From Chloroflexota bacterium (GTDB lineage: Bacteria; Chloroflexota; Chloroflexia; Chloroheliales; Chloroheliaceae): a stretch of DNA of 64,000 nucleotides. Positions 40,411 through 48,614 of the stretch are shown here, one piece after another (positions within the stretch are counted from its first letter, which is position 1; every line of letters starts with the position of its first letter). The stretch is from assembly GCA_028287745.1 (NCBI GenBank), contig JAQBPB010000068.1, positions 62,001 through 126,000 on the forward strand. Reading direction: 5' to 3'. The notes under the pieces were generated by a model, which saw only the letters and a program-made list of their open reading frames with translations, was not told the origin of the DNA and searched no databases. A program made the translations under genes and the position numbers.

Positions 40411-41046
40411 ATGGCTACCTGTAGGTGTTTCATAAGAAGCAATGCCGGACTTTCTAGAAACAAACCAGTTAACTGGATGGGTCTCAATTTGGAAAAGGGC
40501 AATTCCCAACAACCAGATTATAAGTTGGAAGTGGTAGACCTGGCTGAAACGCCTGCCCTTATTGGCAACCGGGGAAAATCAAGCCAACGCCCGGCTGCCA
40601 TCGCTTATTCCGGTGAAGACCTGGACACTACCCCGGGCGAAGAAACTCCCCCCTCAGAACCTTTTAATTCCAAAACCGAAACTTTAAGAATAAATGGGCG
40701 CCAAACCCGCGCTCCCAGGCTTTCCAAACCGGCCTCCGGGCGGTTAAACCAGGACAAGCCTATTTTTACTTCCAGTGTAGCCGCCGAAATTCTGGCTTTG
40801 CATCCCCGGACGCTCAGGATTTACGAGGAACACGGCCTGGTAGTGCCTTACCGGACTTCGACCCAGCGCCGCCGCTATTCTCAGAACGATATTAAAAAGT
40901 TTCGCTTTATCCAGTTCCTGACCCAGAACCGCCGGGTGAACCTGGAAGGGGTCAAGATCATCCTGTATATGCTGGATGAACTAAGGCACCTGGGTGTGCC
41001 GAACCCGGTCCATCATGTGTTTAACGAGTACTACGATCTAGATTGA
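40411..41046 (+). CDS. MerR-family regulator, HspR-like
   Basis: A 211-residue transcription factor. The first about 110 residues are polar and disordered, longer than the family needs. The HTH and wing follow: TSSVAAEILALHPRTLRIYE, GLVVPYRTSTQRRRYSQND and VNLEGVKIILYML, close to HspR, the repressor of chaperone genes. There is no effector cysteine pattern. The start codon lies 8 nt after a TAACAT box and 37 nt after the first base of TTGACA. No dnaK or clpB gene is nearby, so the targets lie elsewhere. Confidence 0.88.
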   Translation: MATCRCFIRSNAGLSRNKPVNWMGLNLEKGNSQQPDYKLEVVDLAETPALIGNRGKSSQRPAAIAYSGEDLDTTPGEETPPSEPFNSKTETLRINGRQTRAPRLSKPASGRLNQDKPIFTSSVAAEILALHPRTLRIYEEHGLVVPYRTSTQRRRYSQNDIKKFRFIQFLTQNRRVNLEGVKIILYMLDELRHLGVPNPVHHVFNEYYDLD

Positions 41047-41142
41047 CATAATATTAACAACTGCCTTTTATTCCCTTCTTTTGTATGCTAAAATAATCTC
41101 CAGGCCGGTCCAGGCTTTTTTACTGGTTTTCCTAAATTCAAA

Positions 41143-41477
41143 ATGATAGGTAGCCCCGGCATGTCCGACCAGCACGCTATAATTGCCGCTCCGCTTATCG
41201 CTATTTTTGCTGCCGTGGCCCTGGGTGTGATTATGCGGGCGACCAGGGTTTTTAAGGGCGATGAAACCGGGTTAATCACCCGCATTGTAATGGCGGTTTT
41301 GCTGCCGATCTTTGTCTTTACCGCTATCAAGGGCTTCGGGCGGCCCGTGCTGACCGTTGAAGTATTGAAAATACCCTGGTGGCCTGGCTGGTTACGGGGC
41401 TTACCGGGGGCCTGGCCTACCTGATAGGCCGTTTTCTTTTGCGCCTGGCCGGCCCCGGATGGGTTAATGAGGTGTAA
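41143..41477 (+). pseudogene. AEC-family transporter remnant with a frameshift
   Basis: The first 79 codons encode an AEC (auxin efflux carrier)-like N-terminus: PLIAIFAAVALGVIMRATRV and MAVLLPIFVFTAI. The match then leaves this frame near 41377 and continues in another (VAWLVTGLTGGLAYLIGRFLL), ending at TAA 41475-41477. Full AEC proteins are about 300 residues, so the C-terminal two thirds are missing. The prsW start codon follows with no gap. Either a decayed gene or a sequencing slip in a short membrane protein gene. Confidence 0.6.
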
Positions 41478-42482
41478 GTGGAATTTATTTTTTCAACGGT
41501 CCTTTCGCTGGCTTTTGGTTTCTTCTGGCTCTGGTGGTATTACCGCCAGGATGTCTTTGACAAAGAGCCCAAGCGGTTTGTCATCCTGATTTTCATATTA
41601 AGTATGCCCCTATCGGTCCTGGCCGGTCTTTTGGAATATACTCTGGACCAGGGCAGCGGCACTTTTAGTGAAAAATCAGGTTTCTTTGTGGCGGCCCTCT
41701 TTTACCTGGGCGTGGTGGCGGTAATCGAAGAACTGGCAAAATTCTTTGTAGTCTTTACGGTAGCCTACCCAAATAAAGCTTTTAACGAGCCGATGGACGG
41801 GATAGTTTATGCCGCCGCTGCTGCGGTTGGTTTTGCCAGTTTCGAGAATGTCTTTTATGTTTTGAATAAGGGCCCCCTGGTATTGCTCCTGCGCGGCCCT
41901 TTCAGTACCCTCGGCCATGTCCTATTCGCGGCTATGTGGGGCGCGGCCCTGGGACTGTCGTTGACTGAGCCTTCCCGGCGCAAGCGGTTCCGCATGATTG
42001 CCACCGGCCTGGTGTTATCCATCCTGGCTCACGGCACCTACAACATTTTGATTTCCCTGAGCCAGCCTTTCTTTGGGACAAGCTGGGAATGGCTTTCACT
42101 CAGCGGTATTTTCTTTTTATTCGGATTATATATTGTAGTTTCCATGAAGATTAGCTACGCCCTGAAAGTCTCGATGTTTAACCCGGCCAACCCGGCCCGG
42201 GTAGTTTTCCATAATATGCTGGAACGCCGGGTTCTTTCGAGGGTCCATGCCAGGCCGGTGCCACCGGACCGGTCCGCCGTAACGGCTACGCGGCGCTATG
42301 CCCCCAATCCTAATGCTTATCGTTTCCGGAGTAAGTCCGATTCTATTTCCAATACGGCGGTCCCAACGCCTGAAACGCGGGACTGCCCGGGATGTGGGGC
42401 GGCGAATTTATTGGATGAAATTGATAAAAACTGTTATAACTGTGGGCAGGAAATTGTACAATTGGAACCTCGAAAGGAGTAA
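41478..42482 (+). CDS. PrsW-family intramembrane protease with C-terminal zinc ribbon
   Basis: Polytopic membrane protein of 334 residues with about eight transmembrane segments and the PrsW motifs EELAKF, FENVFY and a conserved His in GHVLFAAMWG. PrsW-type enzymes cleave membrane substrates such as anti-sigma factors; the target is unknown here. A cytoplasmic tail ends in a CPGCG/CYNCG zinc ribbon, an addition to the core domain. It starts with GTG at 41478 immediately after the upstream stop; the chromate transporter follows 6 nt after its own stop. AEC remnant, prsW and the two chr genes form one unit. Confidence 0.85.
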   Translation: MEFIFSTVLSLAFGFFWLWWYYRQDVFDKEPKRFVILIFILSMPLSVLAGLLEYTLDQGSGTFSEKSGFFVAALFYLGVVAVIEELAKFFVVFTVAYPNKAFNEPMDGIVYAAAAAVGFASFENVFYVLNKGPLVLLLRGPFSTLGHVLFAAMWGAALGLSLTEPSRRKRFRMIATGLVLSILAHGTYNILISLSQPFFGTSWEWLSLSGIFFLFGLYIVVSMKISYALKVSMFNPANPARVVFHNMLERRVLSRVHARPVPPDRSAVTATRRYAPNPNAYRFRSKSDSISNTAVPTPETRDCPGCGAANLLDEIDKNCYNCGQEIVQLEPRKE

Positions 42483-42488
42483 CTTAAA

Positions 42489-43148
42489 CTGGCCTCGGAA
42501 ACCTCTGAACTGCACGACCCGGCTTCCTCGGACGACTCTCCTACTCCTCTGAAAATTTTTCTCTCCTGGTTTAGTATCGGCTCACAATCATTTGGCGGCG
42601 GCCCCTCAACCCTTCAGCTTATCCAGCAAAAAATGATTGTTAAACACCGCTGGTTGGATGAAGCGGAATTTGTGCGCCTGTGGGCCTTATGCACCCTGGC
42701 TCCCGGCATCAACCAGCTTTCCCTGGCAATCTTGATTGGCCGCAAACTGGCCGGGTGGCGCGGAATTATCGCCACCTTATCCGGCCTGCTGGTCCCTTCG
42801 GCCCTGATAACAACTTTTCTGACTGTGATTTTTACTTCTATCCAGGAGTGGCCGCCTTTCCAGGCAATTCTGCGGGGCGTTATCCCGGCTACCGCCGGTC
42901 TGATGTTTCTGGTAATGATCAATATGAGCCGACCTTTGATTAAAGAAGGTCAGCGTGAAGGCCAAACCCGGTTAATTTTAACCTTTATTTATATCCTGCT
43001 GGTAGCCTTCATGATCGGTTTTCTCAAGCTGCCGGTGATAGCCGTCCTGGTCGTAGCTTCCGGCCTGGGCGGGGTGTTATTTACCGGGTCGCTGCCGCCT
43101 TCTAAAGAAGTAAAGGCCGCCGCCGCATCGCCGGAGGAGCAAAAGTGA
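42489..43148 (+). CDS. chromate transporter, N-terminal half, with CTG start
   Basis: CHR-family membrane protein of 219 residues. The N-terminal motif FSIGSQSFGGGPSTLQLI and LAPGINQLSLAI match the ChrA family, so the true start must be upstream of the ATG at 42633. In that frame the stretch back to the prsW stop contains no ATG, GTG or TTG. AAAGGAG at 42473-42479 lies 9 nt before CTG at 42489, which I take as the start. Polar first 20 residues precede the first membrane helix. It pairs with the overlapping gene at 43145, a two-protein ChrA system for oxyanion efflux. Confidence 0.8.
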   Translation: MASETSELHDPASSDDSPTPLKIFLSWFSIGSQSFGGGPSTLQLIQQKMIVKHRWLDEAEFVRLWALCTLAPGINQLSLAILIGRKLAGWRGIIATLSGLLVPSALITTFLTVIFTSIQEWPPFQAILRGVIPATAGLMFLVMINMSRPLIKEGQREGQTRLILTFIYILLVAFMIGFLKLPVIAVLVVASGLGGVLFTGSLPPSKEVKAAAASPEEQK

Positions 43149-43654
43149 ACCCGCTATTATACTTTCTAATCTTTTTAAAAGCTTCGCTCTTTTCGACCGG
43201 TGGCCTGGGCAACCTGCCCAGCCTGCACCAGGATTTGCTGGGTAACGGTTGGGCCACCGAAACCGACTTTGGTAAAGCGGTCGCGGTCGGCCAGATTACG
43301 CCGGGACCAAACGGCCTGTGGGTAATCGCCCTGGGCTACATAACTTTTGGCTGGTTAGGGGCGCTGCTGGCCCTTATCGCTATCGTGCTGCCGCCTTTCA
43401 TAGTCTTGCTGGTGGCGGCCGGGTACCAGAAGATTGAGCATTACCCGGCGGTACGGGGGCTGTTGCGGGGCCTTTCGCTGGCGGTGGTCGGGTCGCTGCT
43501 GGCGACATCCTGCGCTTTGATAAGCGCCCCGGGCATAGACTGGCGCGGCTGGGTGGTGGCTCTCGTAACGGTATTGGTCGGCTTAACTAACCGGGTCCAC
43601 GTTATTTTTATCCTGGTTGGGGCCGGGGCGGCCGGTTATATCTTCTTCCAGTAG
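43145..43654 (+). CDS. chromate transporter, C-terminal half
   Basis: Second CHR domain, 169 residues, with FSTGGLGNLPSLHQDLL and GKAVAVGQITPGPNGLWVIA, the standard signature of this half. It starts with GTG at 43145, overlapping the previous stop by 4 nt (GTGA), so the two halves are coupled and probably form a heterodimer. Chromate or sulfate-like anions are the family substrates. A terminator shared with the opposite strand follows. Confidence 0.88.
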   Translation: MNPLLYFLIFLKASLFSTGGLGNLPSLHQDLLGNGWATETDFGKAVAVGQITPGPNGLWVIALGYITFGWLGALLALIAIVLPPFIVLLVAAGYQKIEHYPAVRGLLRGLSLAVVGSLLATSCALISAPGIDWRGWVVALVTVLVGLTNRVHVIFILVGAGAAGYIFFQ

Positions 43655-43701
43655 CCGCCTTTTCAGCTTAGCTTTCTGGCATTTACCTGGTACCTGCAAC
43701 T

Positions 43702-43740
43702 AAAAAGCCTCACCGGGATTACATCACCCTGAGGCTTTTT
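43702..43740. terminator. bidirectional terminator between convergent genes
   Basis: AAAAAGCCTCA and TGAGGCTTTTT form a perfect 11-bp stem around a 17-nt loop, with T-runs on both strands, between the chr genes and the ligase gene. Confidence 0.9.
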
Positions 43741-43772
43741 AGATTGCGGCTGACCTTAAATTTTGCCGGGAA

Positions 43773-45389
43773 TTAAAGGTATTCGGGAATTTGCGCCCGC
43801 AAGGCCCGCCGCCAGACCGCGCCGTTAGGCAAGCGTGGGAAATCCAACTCCTGGTAGATAAAGATACGTTCTGGGCAATGGCTGGCCGGTAACCGCCGGT
43901 CGCAGTAGTGTACCAGGAGCGGTTCGGTCAGGTTGCGCCCGGCGTGGTTGAGTACCACGAAAGCAATCATGCGGTTGCGGCCGTCCGGGGCGGTATAGGG
44001 CAGGGCGGCGGCCGACCAGACCCCCGGGTGGCTTTCCAGTATCCGTTCAATATCGCGGGGAGCCAGCAAATCGCCTTTAGGCAGCACAAGAATATCTTCT
44101 TTGCGGTCGATAATATGAAAGTTCCCGTCTTCGTCGGCCACCGCCATATCGCCGGTCGGGAACCAGCCTTCGGTTTTTACCAGGTGCGGTTTGTCCGGCT
44201 CGGCCGGGTTGAAGTAACCCAGCATCATGTTCGGGCCTTTTGCCATCAGTTCCCCGGCCTGGTCGGGCGGTAAAATGGCTCCGCCCGGCCCTTGCAGGCT
44301 GAGTTGGACTATCGGCAGGGGCGGCCCGACCGAATCTTCGCCGGACTGTTCTCCGGCCGCTTCACAGCACAGCAGGGGTGAGGCTTCGGTTACACCGTAG
44401 CAGTTAAAAATGGGAGAGCCGGTCTTTCTGAGCCAGGCCGTTTTAACTTCGGCGGTTAATGGCCCGCCATAAGAAAAAGCAGCCCGCAGGCTTTCCAGGT
44501 TGGCACCGGCGAAATCGGACGCGTTGACAAGCTGGCTGAAGATAGCGGGCGAGCCGAAAATAAGGGTACACTCGTGCTGTCCGACCAGGTCTAGTGCCTG
44601 GGCTGGGTCGAAGCGCTCCATCAAAACGACTGTGCCACCCAGAAAGGTTGTCAGGTTCAGGCCGATATTCAGGTTGAAAAGGTTAAACAGGGGCAGGGGC
44701 AGCAAGGCGACCTCGAACGCGTTGGCCCGGGGTAACATGGATGATTTCTCCAGGCGGGCCTCAGATTCCCAGCCGCCCAGGAATTGGACCTGGGCCAGGT
44801 CCTGCATTTGCTGGCAGTTCGCCAGCAGGTTAAAGTGGCTCAACAGGACCGGCCGGGAGGGGCCGGTACGACCGGCGGTAAAGGCCAGCAGGGCCGGGTC
44901 AACCGCGTCAAGTTCTTCATAGACCGCTTCCGATAGCGGTTCGGCCAGTAGTTCTTCCCAGGCTATCGAACCGGAGGGTTGGGCGCCCCCGGCGGTAATC
45001 GCGACTATCCAGTTTATTTCGGGCAGGAGCGGGGTTAATTCCTTGAACCGGTCATAATAGGGCGCGATGGTTATTACCCCGCTAACCCGGCTTTCTTCCA
45101 GGAGATAGCGCAGGTCGCGGCTTTTCCAGTAAATATTAAGCGGCACCGGCACCGCTCCAATTCGTTGCAGGGCGAAAAAGGCTACCACGAAATGCGGCAG
45201 GTTATGCAGGTAAAGGGCTATCCGGTCGGCGGGCTGGACTTTAAGCCGCTGCAAGCTGGAGGCTACCCGGTCGATTTGCCCGTCAAGGGTCAGGTAACTT
45301 ATTTCCTGGTCGCGCCAGACCAGGGCCAACCGGGAGGGAGTGCGGTTTTTGCCTTCGCGGACCAACTCACCCAGCAATTCTTGTGGCAT
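43773..45389 (-). CDS. AMP-forming acyl-CoA synthetase-like protein with altered catalytic motifs
   Basis: ANL-superfamily protein of 538 residues, third in a minus-strand operon. The fold motifs FNCYGVTEASP, WFPTGDMAV and IIDRKEDIL are clear. The ATP loop, normally TSGTTGxPKG, reads TAGRTGPSRP. The C-terminal catalytic Lys, normally in PxGKxxRR, reads PNGAVWRR. Both lysines are absent, so adenylation may be impaired or lost, though the ATP/AMP motif GD is retained. The ATG at 45389 follows GGCGGAG. It ends against a bidirectional terminator. Inference: a ligase relative with a binding role or unusual chemistry. Confidence 0.75.
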   Translation of the reverse strand: MPQELLGELVREGKNRTPSRLALVWRDQEISYLTLDGQIDRVASSLQRLKVQPADRIALYLHNLPHFVVAFFALQRIGAVPVPLNIYWKSRDLRYLLEESRVSGVITIAPYYDRFKELTPLLPEINWIVAITAGGAQPSGSIAWEELLAEPLSEAVYEELDAVDPALLAFTAGRTGPSRPVLLSHFNLLANCQQMQDLAQVQFLGGWESEARLEKSSMLPRANAFEVALLPLPLFNLFNLNIGLNLTTFLGGTVVLMERFDPAQALDLVGQHECTLIFGSPAIFSQLVNASDFAGANLESLRAAFSYGGPLTAEVKTAWLRKTGSPIFNCYGVTEASPLLCCEAAGEQSGEDSVGPPLPIVQLSLQGPGGAILPPDQAGELMAKGPNMMLGYFNPAEPDKPHLVKTEGWFPTGDMAVADEDGNFHIIDRKEDILVLPKGDLLAPRDIERILESHPGVWSAAALPYTAPDGRNRMIAFVVLNHAGRNLTEPLLVHYCDRRLPASHCPERIFIYQELDFPRLPNGAVWRRALRAQIPEYL

Positions 45390-45406
45390 TACTCGCTCCG
45401 CCTTAT

Positions 45407-45937
45407 CTAAAAATTGATCTCAACAGCGTTCTTTAAATTAACAACCGGTTCGAGTTGGTTGTTATGTTCGTCAATTATTTCCCGGGCCGTCCGGGTCTTG
45501 CTATCGAAGGTGCTGTGACAATCCCTGACCAGTGTTACCGCGTAGCCCAGGGCCGCCGCCTGCCGGGTGGTAGCCTGGACGCACCAATCGGTCTGCAACC
45601 CGGCAATTACCAGCGAATTCACGCCCCGGGCTGTAAGTTCGGCCTGTAGTGGAGTCTGGTGAAAAGAGTCGGGGGTGGTCTTTTCGATAACAATATCCGC
45701 CGGGTGCGGTTGCAGGGCCGGAAGAATCTTCCAGCCGGGCGAGCCTGGTTCATCAACTTCACCTTCGGGGCCATTGTTCTGAATATAAATCACCGGAACT
45801 CCGGCTGTATAGGCCCGGTCGATCAAGCTTTTGAGCCTGGTTATAAGACCAACCGCGTCATAAACCGGCCCGGCTTGATCGAACATATTTACCTGGGCAT
45901 CAATTACCAGTAAAGCGGGTGTATTAATTTCGCTCAT
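45407..45937 (-). CDS. isochorismatase-family cysteine hydrolase
   Basis: A 176-residue Rossmann-like hydrolase with the catalytic triad Asp in LVIDAQVNMF, Lys in VIEKTTPDSF and Cys in TDWCVQATTRQ, a complete set. Family members hydrolyse nicotinamide, biuret, isochorismate or other amides; the substrate cannot be assigned. TAGGAG precedes the ATG at 45937, 11 nt after the stop of the FAD oxidoreductase gene, and the ligase gene starts 17 nt after its stop. It is the middle gene of the operon. Confidence 0.88.
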   Translation of the reverse strand: MSEINTPALLVIDAQVNMFDQAGPVYDAVGLITRLKSLIDRAYTAGVPVIYIQNNGPEGEVDEPGSPGWKILPALQPHPADIVIEKTTPDSFHQTPLQAELTARGVNSLVIAGLQTDWCVQATTRQAAALGYAVTLVRDCHSTFDSKTRTAREIIDEHNNQLEPVVNLKNAVEINF

Positions 45938-45948
45938 TTTATATGCTC

Positions 45949-47691
45949 CTACTCGGTTTCAGGGGCCCTGGGCGGCTGTTTATACTTTTTGGAGGCCAGC
46001 AGCCCCAGGCCAAAGCCAAGCCCAAAGGCCCCGGCTTTTACCAGACCAGGCCTCGGTTCATTTCCGGTCCGCGCCAGGTCGGACAGGACGCGGTGGGCGG
46101 TATTGTAACCGGGAGCGCCACTTACGCCGCCGCCGGGATGGGTGCTGGCCCCGGTCAGGTAAAGCCCTTTAACCGGGGTGCGGTAATTAGCCAGCTCCGG
46201 CAGCGGCCTAAACATGAACATCTGGCCGATTGACATATCAATGTGCATCAAATTGCCGCCGACCAGCCCGCCTATTTCTTCCAGGTCAACCGGGCTTTTG
46301 ATGTACTGGCCGAGTACTGCTTCTTTTATGCCAGGCGCGAAGTCTTCGACCACCTGCAAGCACTTGTCAGCCTCGCGCTGCTTGATATCGGTCCAGTCCT
46401 CGCCGTTGGACAGGCGAAAGGGATGGGTCTGGGCCCAGATATATAAAACCTGCTTGCCGGGTGGGGCCAGGGTGGGGTCAACCACCACCGGCGTCATGGC
46501 GATTACGGCCGGTTTCTCCGGCGGGCGGCCCGCCCGGGCATCAGCATAGGTCTGGCGCAAATACCCCGGGGATGGGCATAAAAGCTGCATGGCCCGGTGC
46601 TGTTCGCCTGCCAGGACTTCTCCCATCTCGTTGCGGGTGGGTAACACAGTGTAATTGGGTAGCCGGTCCATAGCGTAGCGGACCGTCATACCGAAACCGT
46701 TGGCGACTTTGATATTTTTGACCCGCTTGCGCAGGCCGGGCCGGAGGGTGCCTTCCGGCAGCAGTTTCAGGAGGGTAGTCTGGACGTGGGCGTTGGATAT
46801 CACCAGTGGGGCGCTATAGCGGTCACCCGTGACGGTTTCCACTCCGCTAACCCGGCCGTTTTCAACCAGAATCCGGCGGACCGCCTGGTTGACTTTAACC
46901 GTGCCGCCGTGGTGTTCCAGGCAGCGAGCCAGGGCCTGGGTCAACATGCCGCTGCCGCCTTTTGGACGGCGCACTCCCAGCAAATGATAAAGCGACTGCT
47001 GCATTGCCAGCAGTTCGCCGCTGACCGGTTCATCCGGGCCGGGACCGCTCTGGGCCCCTAACCAGGATAGGGCCGCCCGCACTTCTTCCGACTCAAAGGT
47101 TTCTTCAATTACTTTGCCGTAAGGGCTGAAAATGGTCCGGAGCATGGCGGCGGTTTCGGCGGGGCCGGTAAGAGACTCCCGGAAAAGACTGCGCCAGCGG
47201 CCGTCTTTTAGCTCGTGACGCAAGACCGCCCCGGCCATACCGCCGGGGGTCGGAGGCGCGCAAAAGACCGCCATCATAGTTTCGTTGAAGCGCATCCAGC
47301 GGCGCATAAAAGCCCGGTAGGCCGCCGCGTCCCGGGGCGAGAAGCGGGCGATACTCTCGGCGGTCCGGTCAACATCCCGGTAGAACATTATGTAGTTACC
47401 GTTGGGGAAAGGGGCGAAACCCCAGGGATCGACATCCAGGTATTCCAGGCCGAACTTCTCAAGTTCCAGGTCGGCTATTACCGGTGTACCGTTAATGACC
47501 ACGTGGTAACTGCTACAGGTGTCGAGCCGGAAACCTTCTACCAGGTCGGTTTCGGTGACGACCGCGCCGCCCACGATATGGCGCCGTTCCAGGCACAGAA
47601 CGTTATACCCGGCTTTAGCCAGGTAGGCGGCAGAGGTCAGGCCGTTGTGGCCCGCGCCTATAACTATTATATCGTAGTTCTCGGTTTGCAT
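45949..47691 (-). CDS. FAD-dependent phytoene-desaturase-like oxidoreductase
   Basis: A 580-residue flavoprotein. The Rossmann dinucleotide motif IIVIGAGHNGLTSAAYLA and VLCLERRHIVGG start the chain, and the C-terminal GLYLTGASTHPGGGVSGAPG motif closes it. It belongs to the CrtI/PYROXD2-like group; there is no carotenoid gene near, so a carotenoid role is not supported. The ATG at 47691 lies 6 nt beyond TATACT, with TTGCCA 17 nt further upstream. Thus the message is probably leaderless. It leads a three-gene minus-strand operon. A C-terminal hydrophobic, basic tail is visible. Confidence 0.85.
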   Translation of the reverse strand: MQTENYDIIVIGAGHNGLTSAAYLAKAGYNVLCLERRHIVGGAVVTETDLVEGFRLDTCSSYHVVINGTPVIADLELEKFGLEYLDVDPWGFAPFPNGNYIMFYRDVDRTAESIARFSPRDAAAYRAFMRRWMRFNETMMAVFCAPPTPGGMAGAVLRHELKDGRWRSLFRESLTGPAETAAMLRTIFSPYGKVIEETFESEEVRAALSWLGAQSGPGPDEPVSGELLAMQQSLYHLLGVRRPKGGSGMLTQALARCLEHHGGTVKVNQAVRRILVENGRVSGVETVTGDRYSAPLVISNAHVQTTLLKLLPEGTLRPGLRKRVKNIKVANGFGMTVRYAMDRLPNYTVLPTRNEMGEVLAGEQHRAMQLLCPSPGYLRQTYADARAGRPPEKPAVIAMTPVVVDPTLAPPGKQVLYIWAQTHPFRLSNGEDWTDIKQREADKCLQVVEDFAPGIKEAVLGQYIKSPVDLEEIGGLVGGNLMHIDMSIGQMFMFRPLPELANYRTPVKGLYLTGASTHPGGGVSGAPGYNTAHRVLSDLARTGNEPRPGLVKAGAFGLGFGLGLLASKKYKQPPRAPETE

Positions 47692-47697
47692 GGGGGC

Positions 47698-47726
47698 AGT
47701 ATAACGGCAAAAATAAGGGCTGGCAA
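47698..47726 (-). promoter_or_regulatory. promoter of the FAD oxidoreductase operon, overlapping a terminator
   Basis: Minus-strand TTGCCA (47726-47721), a 17-nt spacer and TATACT (47703-47698), then 6 nt to the ATG. The -35 element is the inner part of the msrA terminator stem. Confidence 0.7.
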
Positions 47727-47749
47727 CGTTTGAGGAAAATTGCCAGCCC
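47708..47749 (-). terminator. terminator of msrA
   Basis: GGGCTGGCAA and TTGCCAGCCC form a perfect 10-bp stem around a 13-nt loop, followed on the minus strand by TTATTTTTG. Confidence 0.82.
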
Positions 47750-47762
47750 ACCGGTTACTGCC

Positions 47763-48314
47763 TTATACGGCGTAAGATTTTTTCAGCTTGTCAAAGTAGT
47801 ATTTGCGCAACTTGGAAACTTTAGGGGTAATCACGGCGCTGCAATAAGGCTGGGCCGGGTTGTTTTCGTAGTAATTCTGGTGATAAGCTTCGGCCTTGTA
47901 AAAGGTCGGCAGCGGCGTTACTTCGGTCACAATCGGGTCATTCCAGACCTTCTGGGCGGTCAACTCGGCTATAACGTGCTCGGCGGTTTCTTTCTGTTCT
48001 GGGGTGTGGTAGTAAATGGCCGAACGGTACTGAGTTCCAACGTCATACCCCTGGCGGTTGAGGGTCGTTGGGTCATGAATGGTGAAGAAAATTTGCAGCA
48101 GGTCCGCGTAAGAAATCACCTGCGGGTCAAAAGTTACCTGGACCACTTCGGCATGACCGGTCCGGCCGCCGCATACCTGCTGGTAAGTGGGATCAGGCAC
48201 CGCGCCCCCGGCATAGCCGGATTCAACCTTCTCGACACCTTCTAACTGGACAAAAACCGCTTCCAGACACCAGAAACAACCTCCGGCCAGGGACGCAATT
48301 TCGCGCTGTTCCAT
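47763..48314 (-). CDS. msrA: peptide methionine sulfoxide reductase A
   Basis: Reduces methionine-S-sulfoxide in oxidised proteins, using a catalytic cysteine in GCFWCLE at residues 12-18. The family blocks [43 protein letters not shown] and [11 protein letters not shown] follow. Length is normal (183). AGAAAGAGG precedes the ATG. The C-terminus has only a short tail and no MsrB fusion. Its terminator overlaps the next operon's promoter. Confidence 0.95.
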   Translation of the reverse strand: MEQREIASLAGGCFWCLEAVFVQLEGVEKVESGYAGGAVPDPTYQQVCGGRTGHAEVVQVTFDPQVISYADLLQIFFTIHDPTTLNRQGYDVGTQYRSAIYYHTPEQKETAEHVIAELTAQKVWNDPIVTEVTPLPTFYKAEAYHQNYYENNPAQPYCSAVITPKVSKLRKYYFDKLKKSYAV

Positions 48315-48614
48315 TAAATGAACCTCTTTCTAATAAGGGGGTTTTTATAAAGTATCTTGCAATCTTGCTTTAGTATAAGAGCAAATTTATTTCCTGTAAT
48401 TAATACGCAGACCGCCCCGGACAAGTTGCAAATCCCGGCTGGCTTCCCACGGCTAACAGGGGTTTGTTTCTTCTTGAATGGTAAAACAACTCCTTTAATC
48501 ATGCAAGATGAAACTAAAGTGTTACCCGTTTTACGCTTTTAGTTCCCTAATGGATGTGGTATAGTTACTGGTAAATCTGTTCGAATTTTATGCTAATTAA
48601 GGAGCTTTTTTGAA

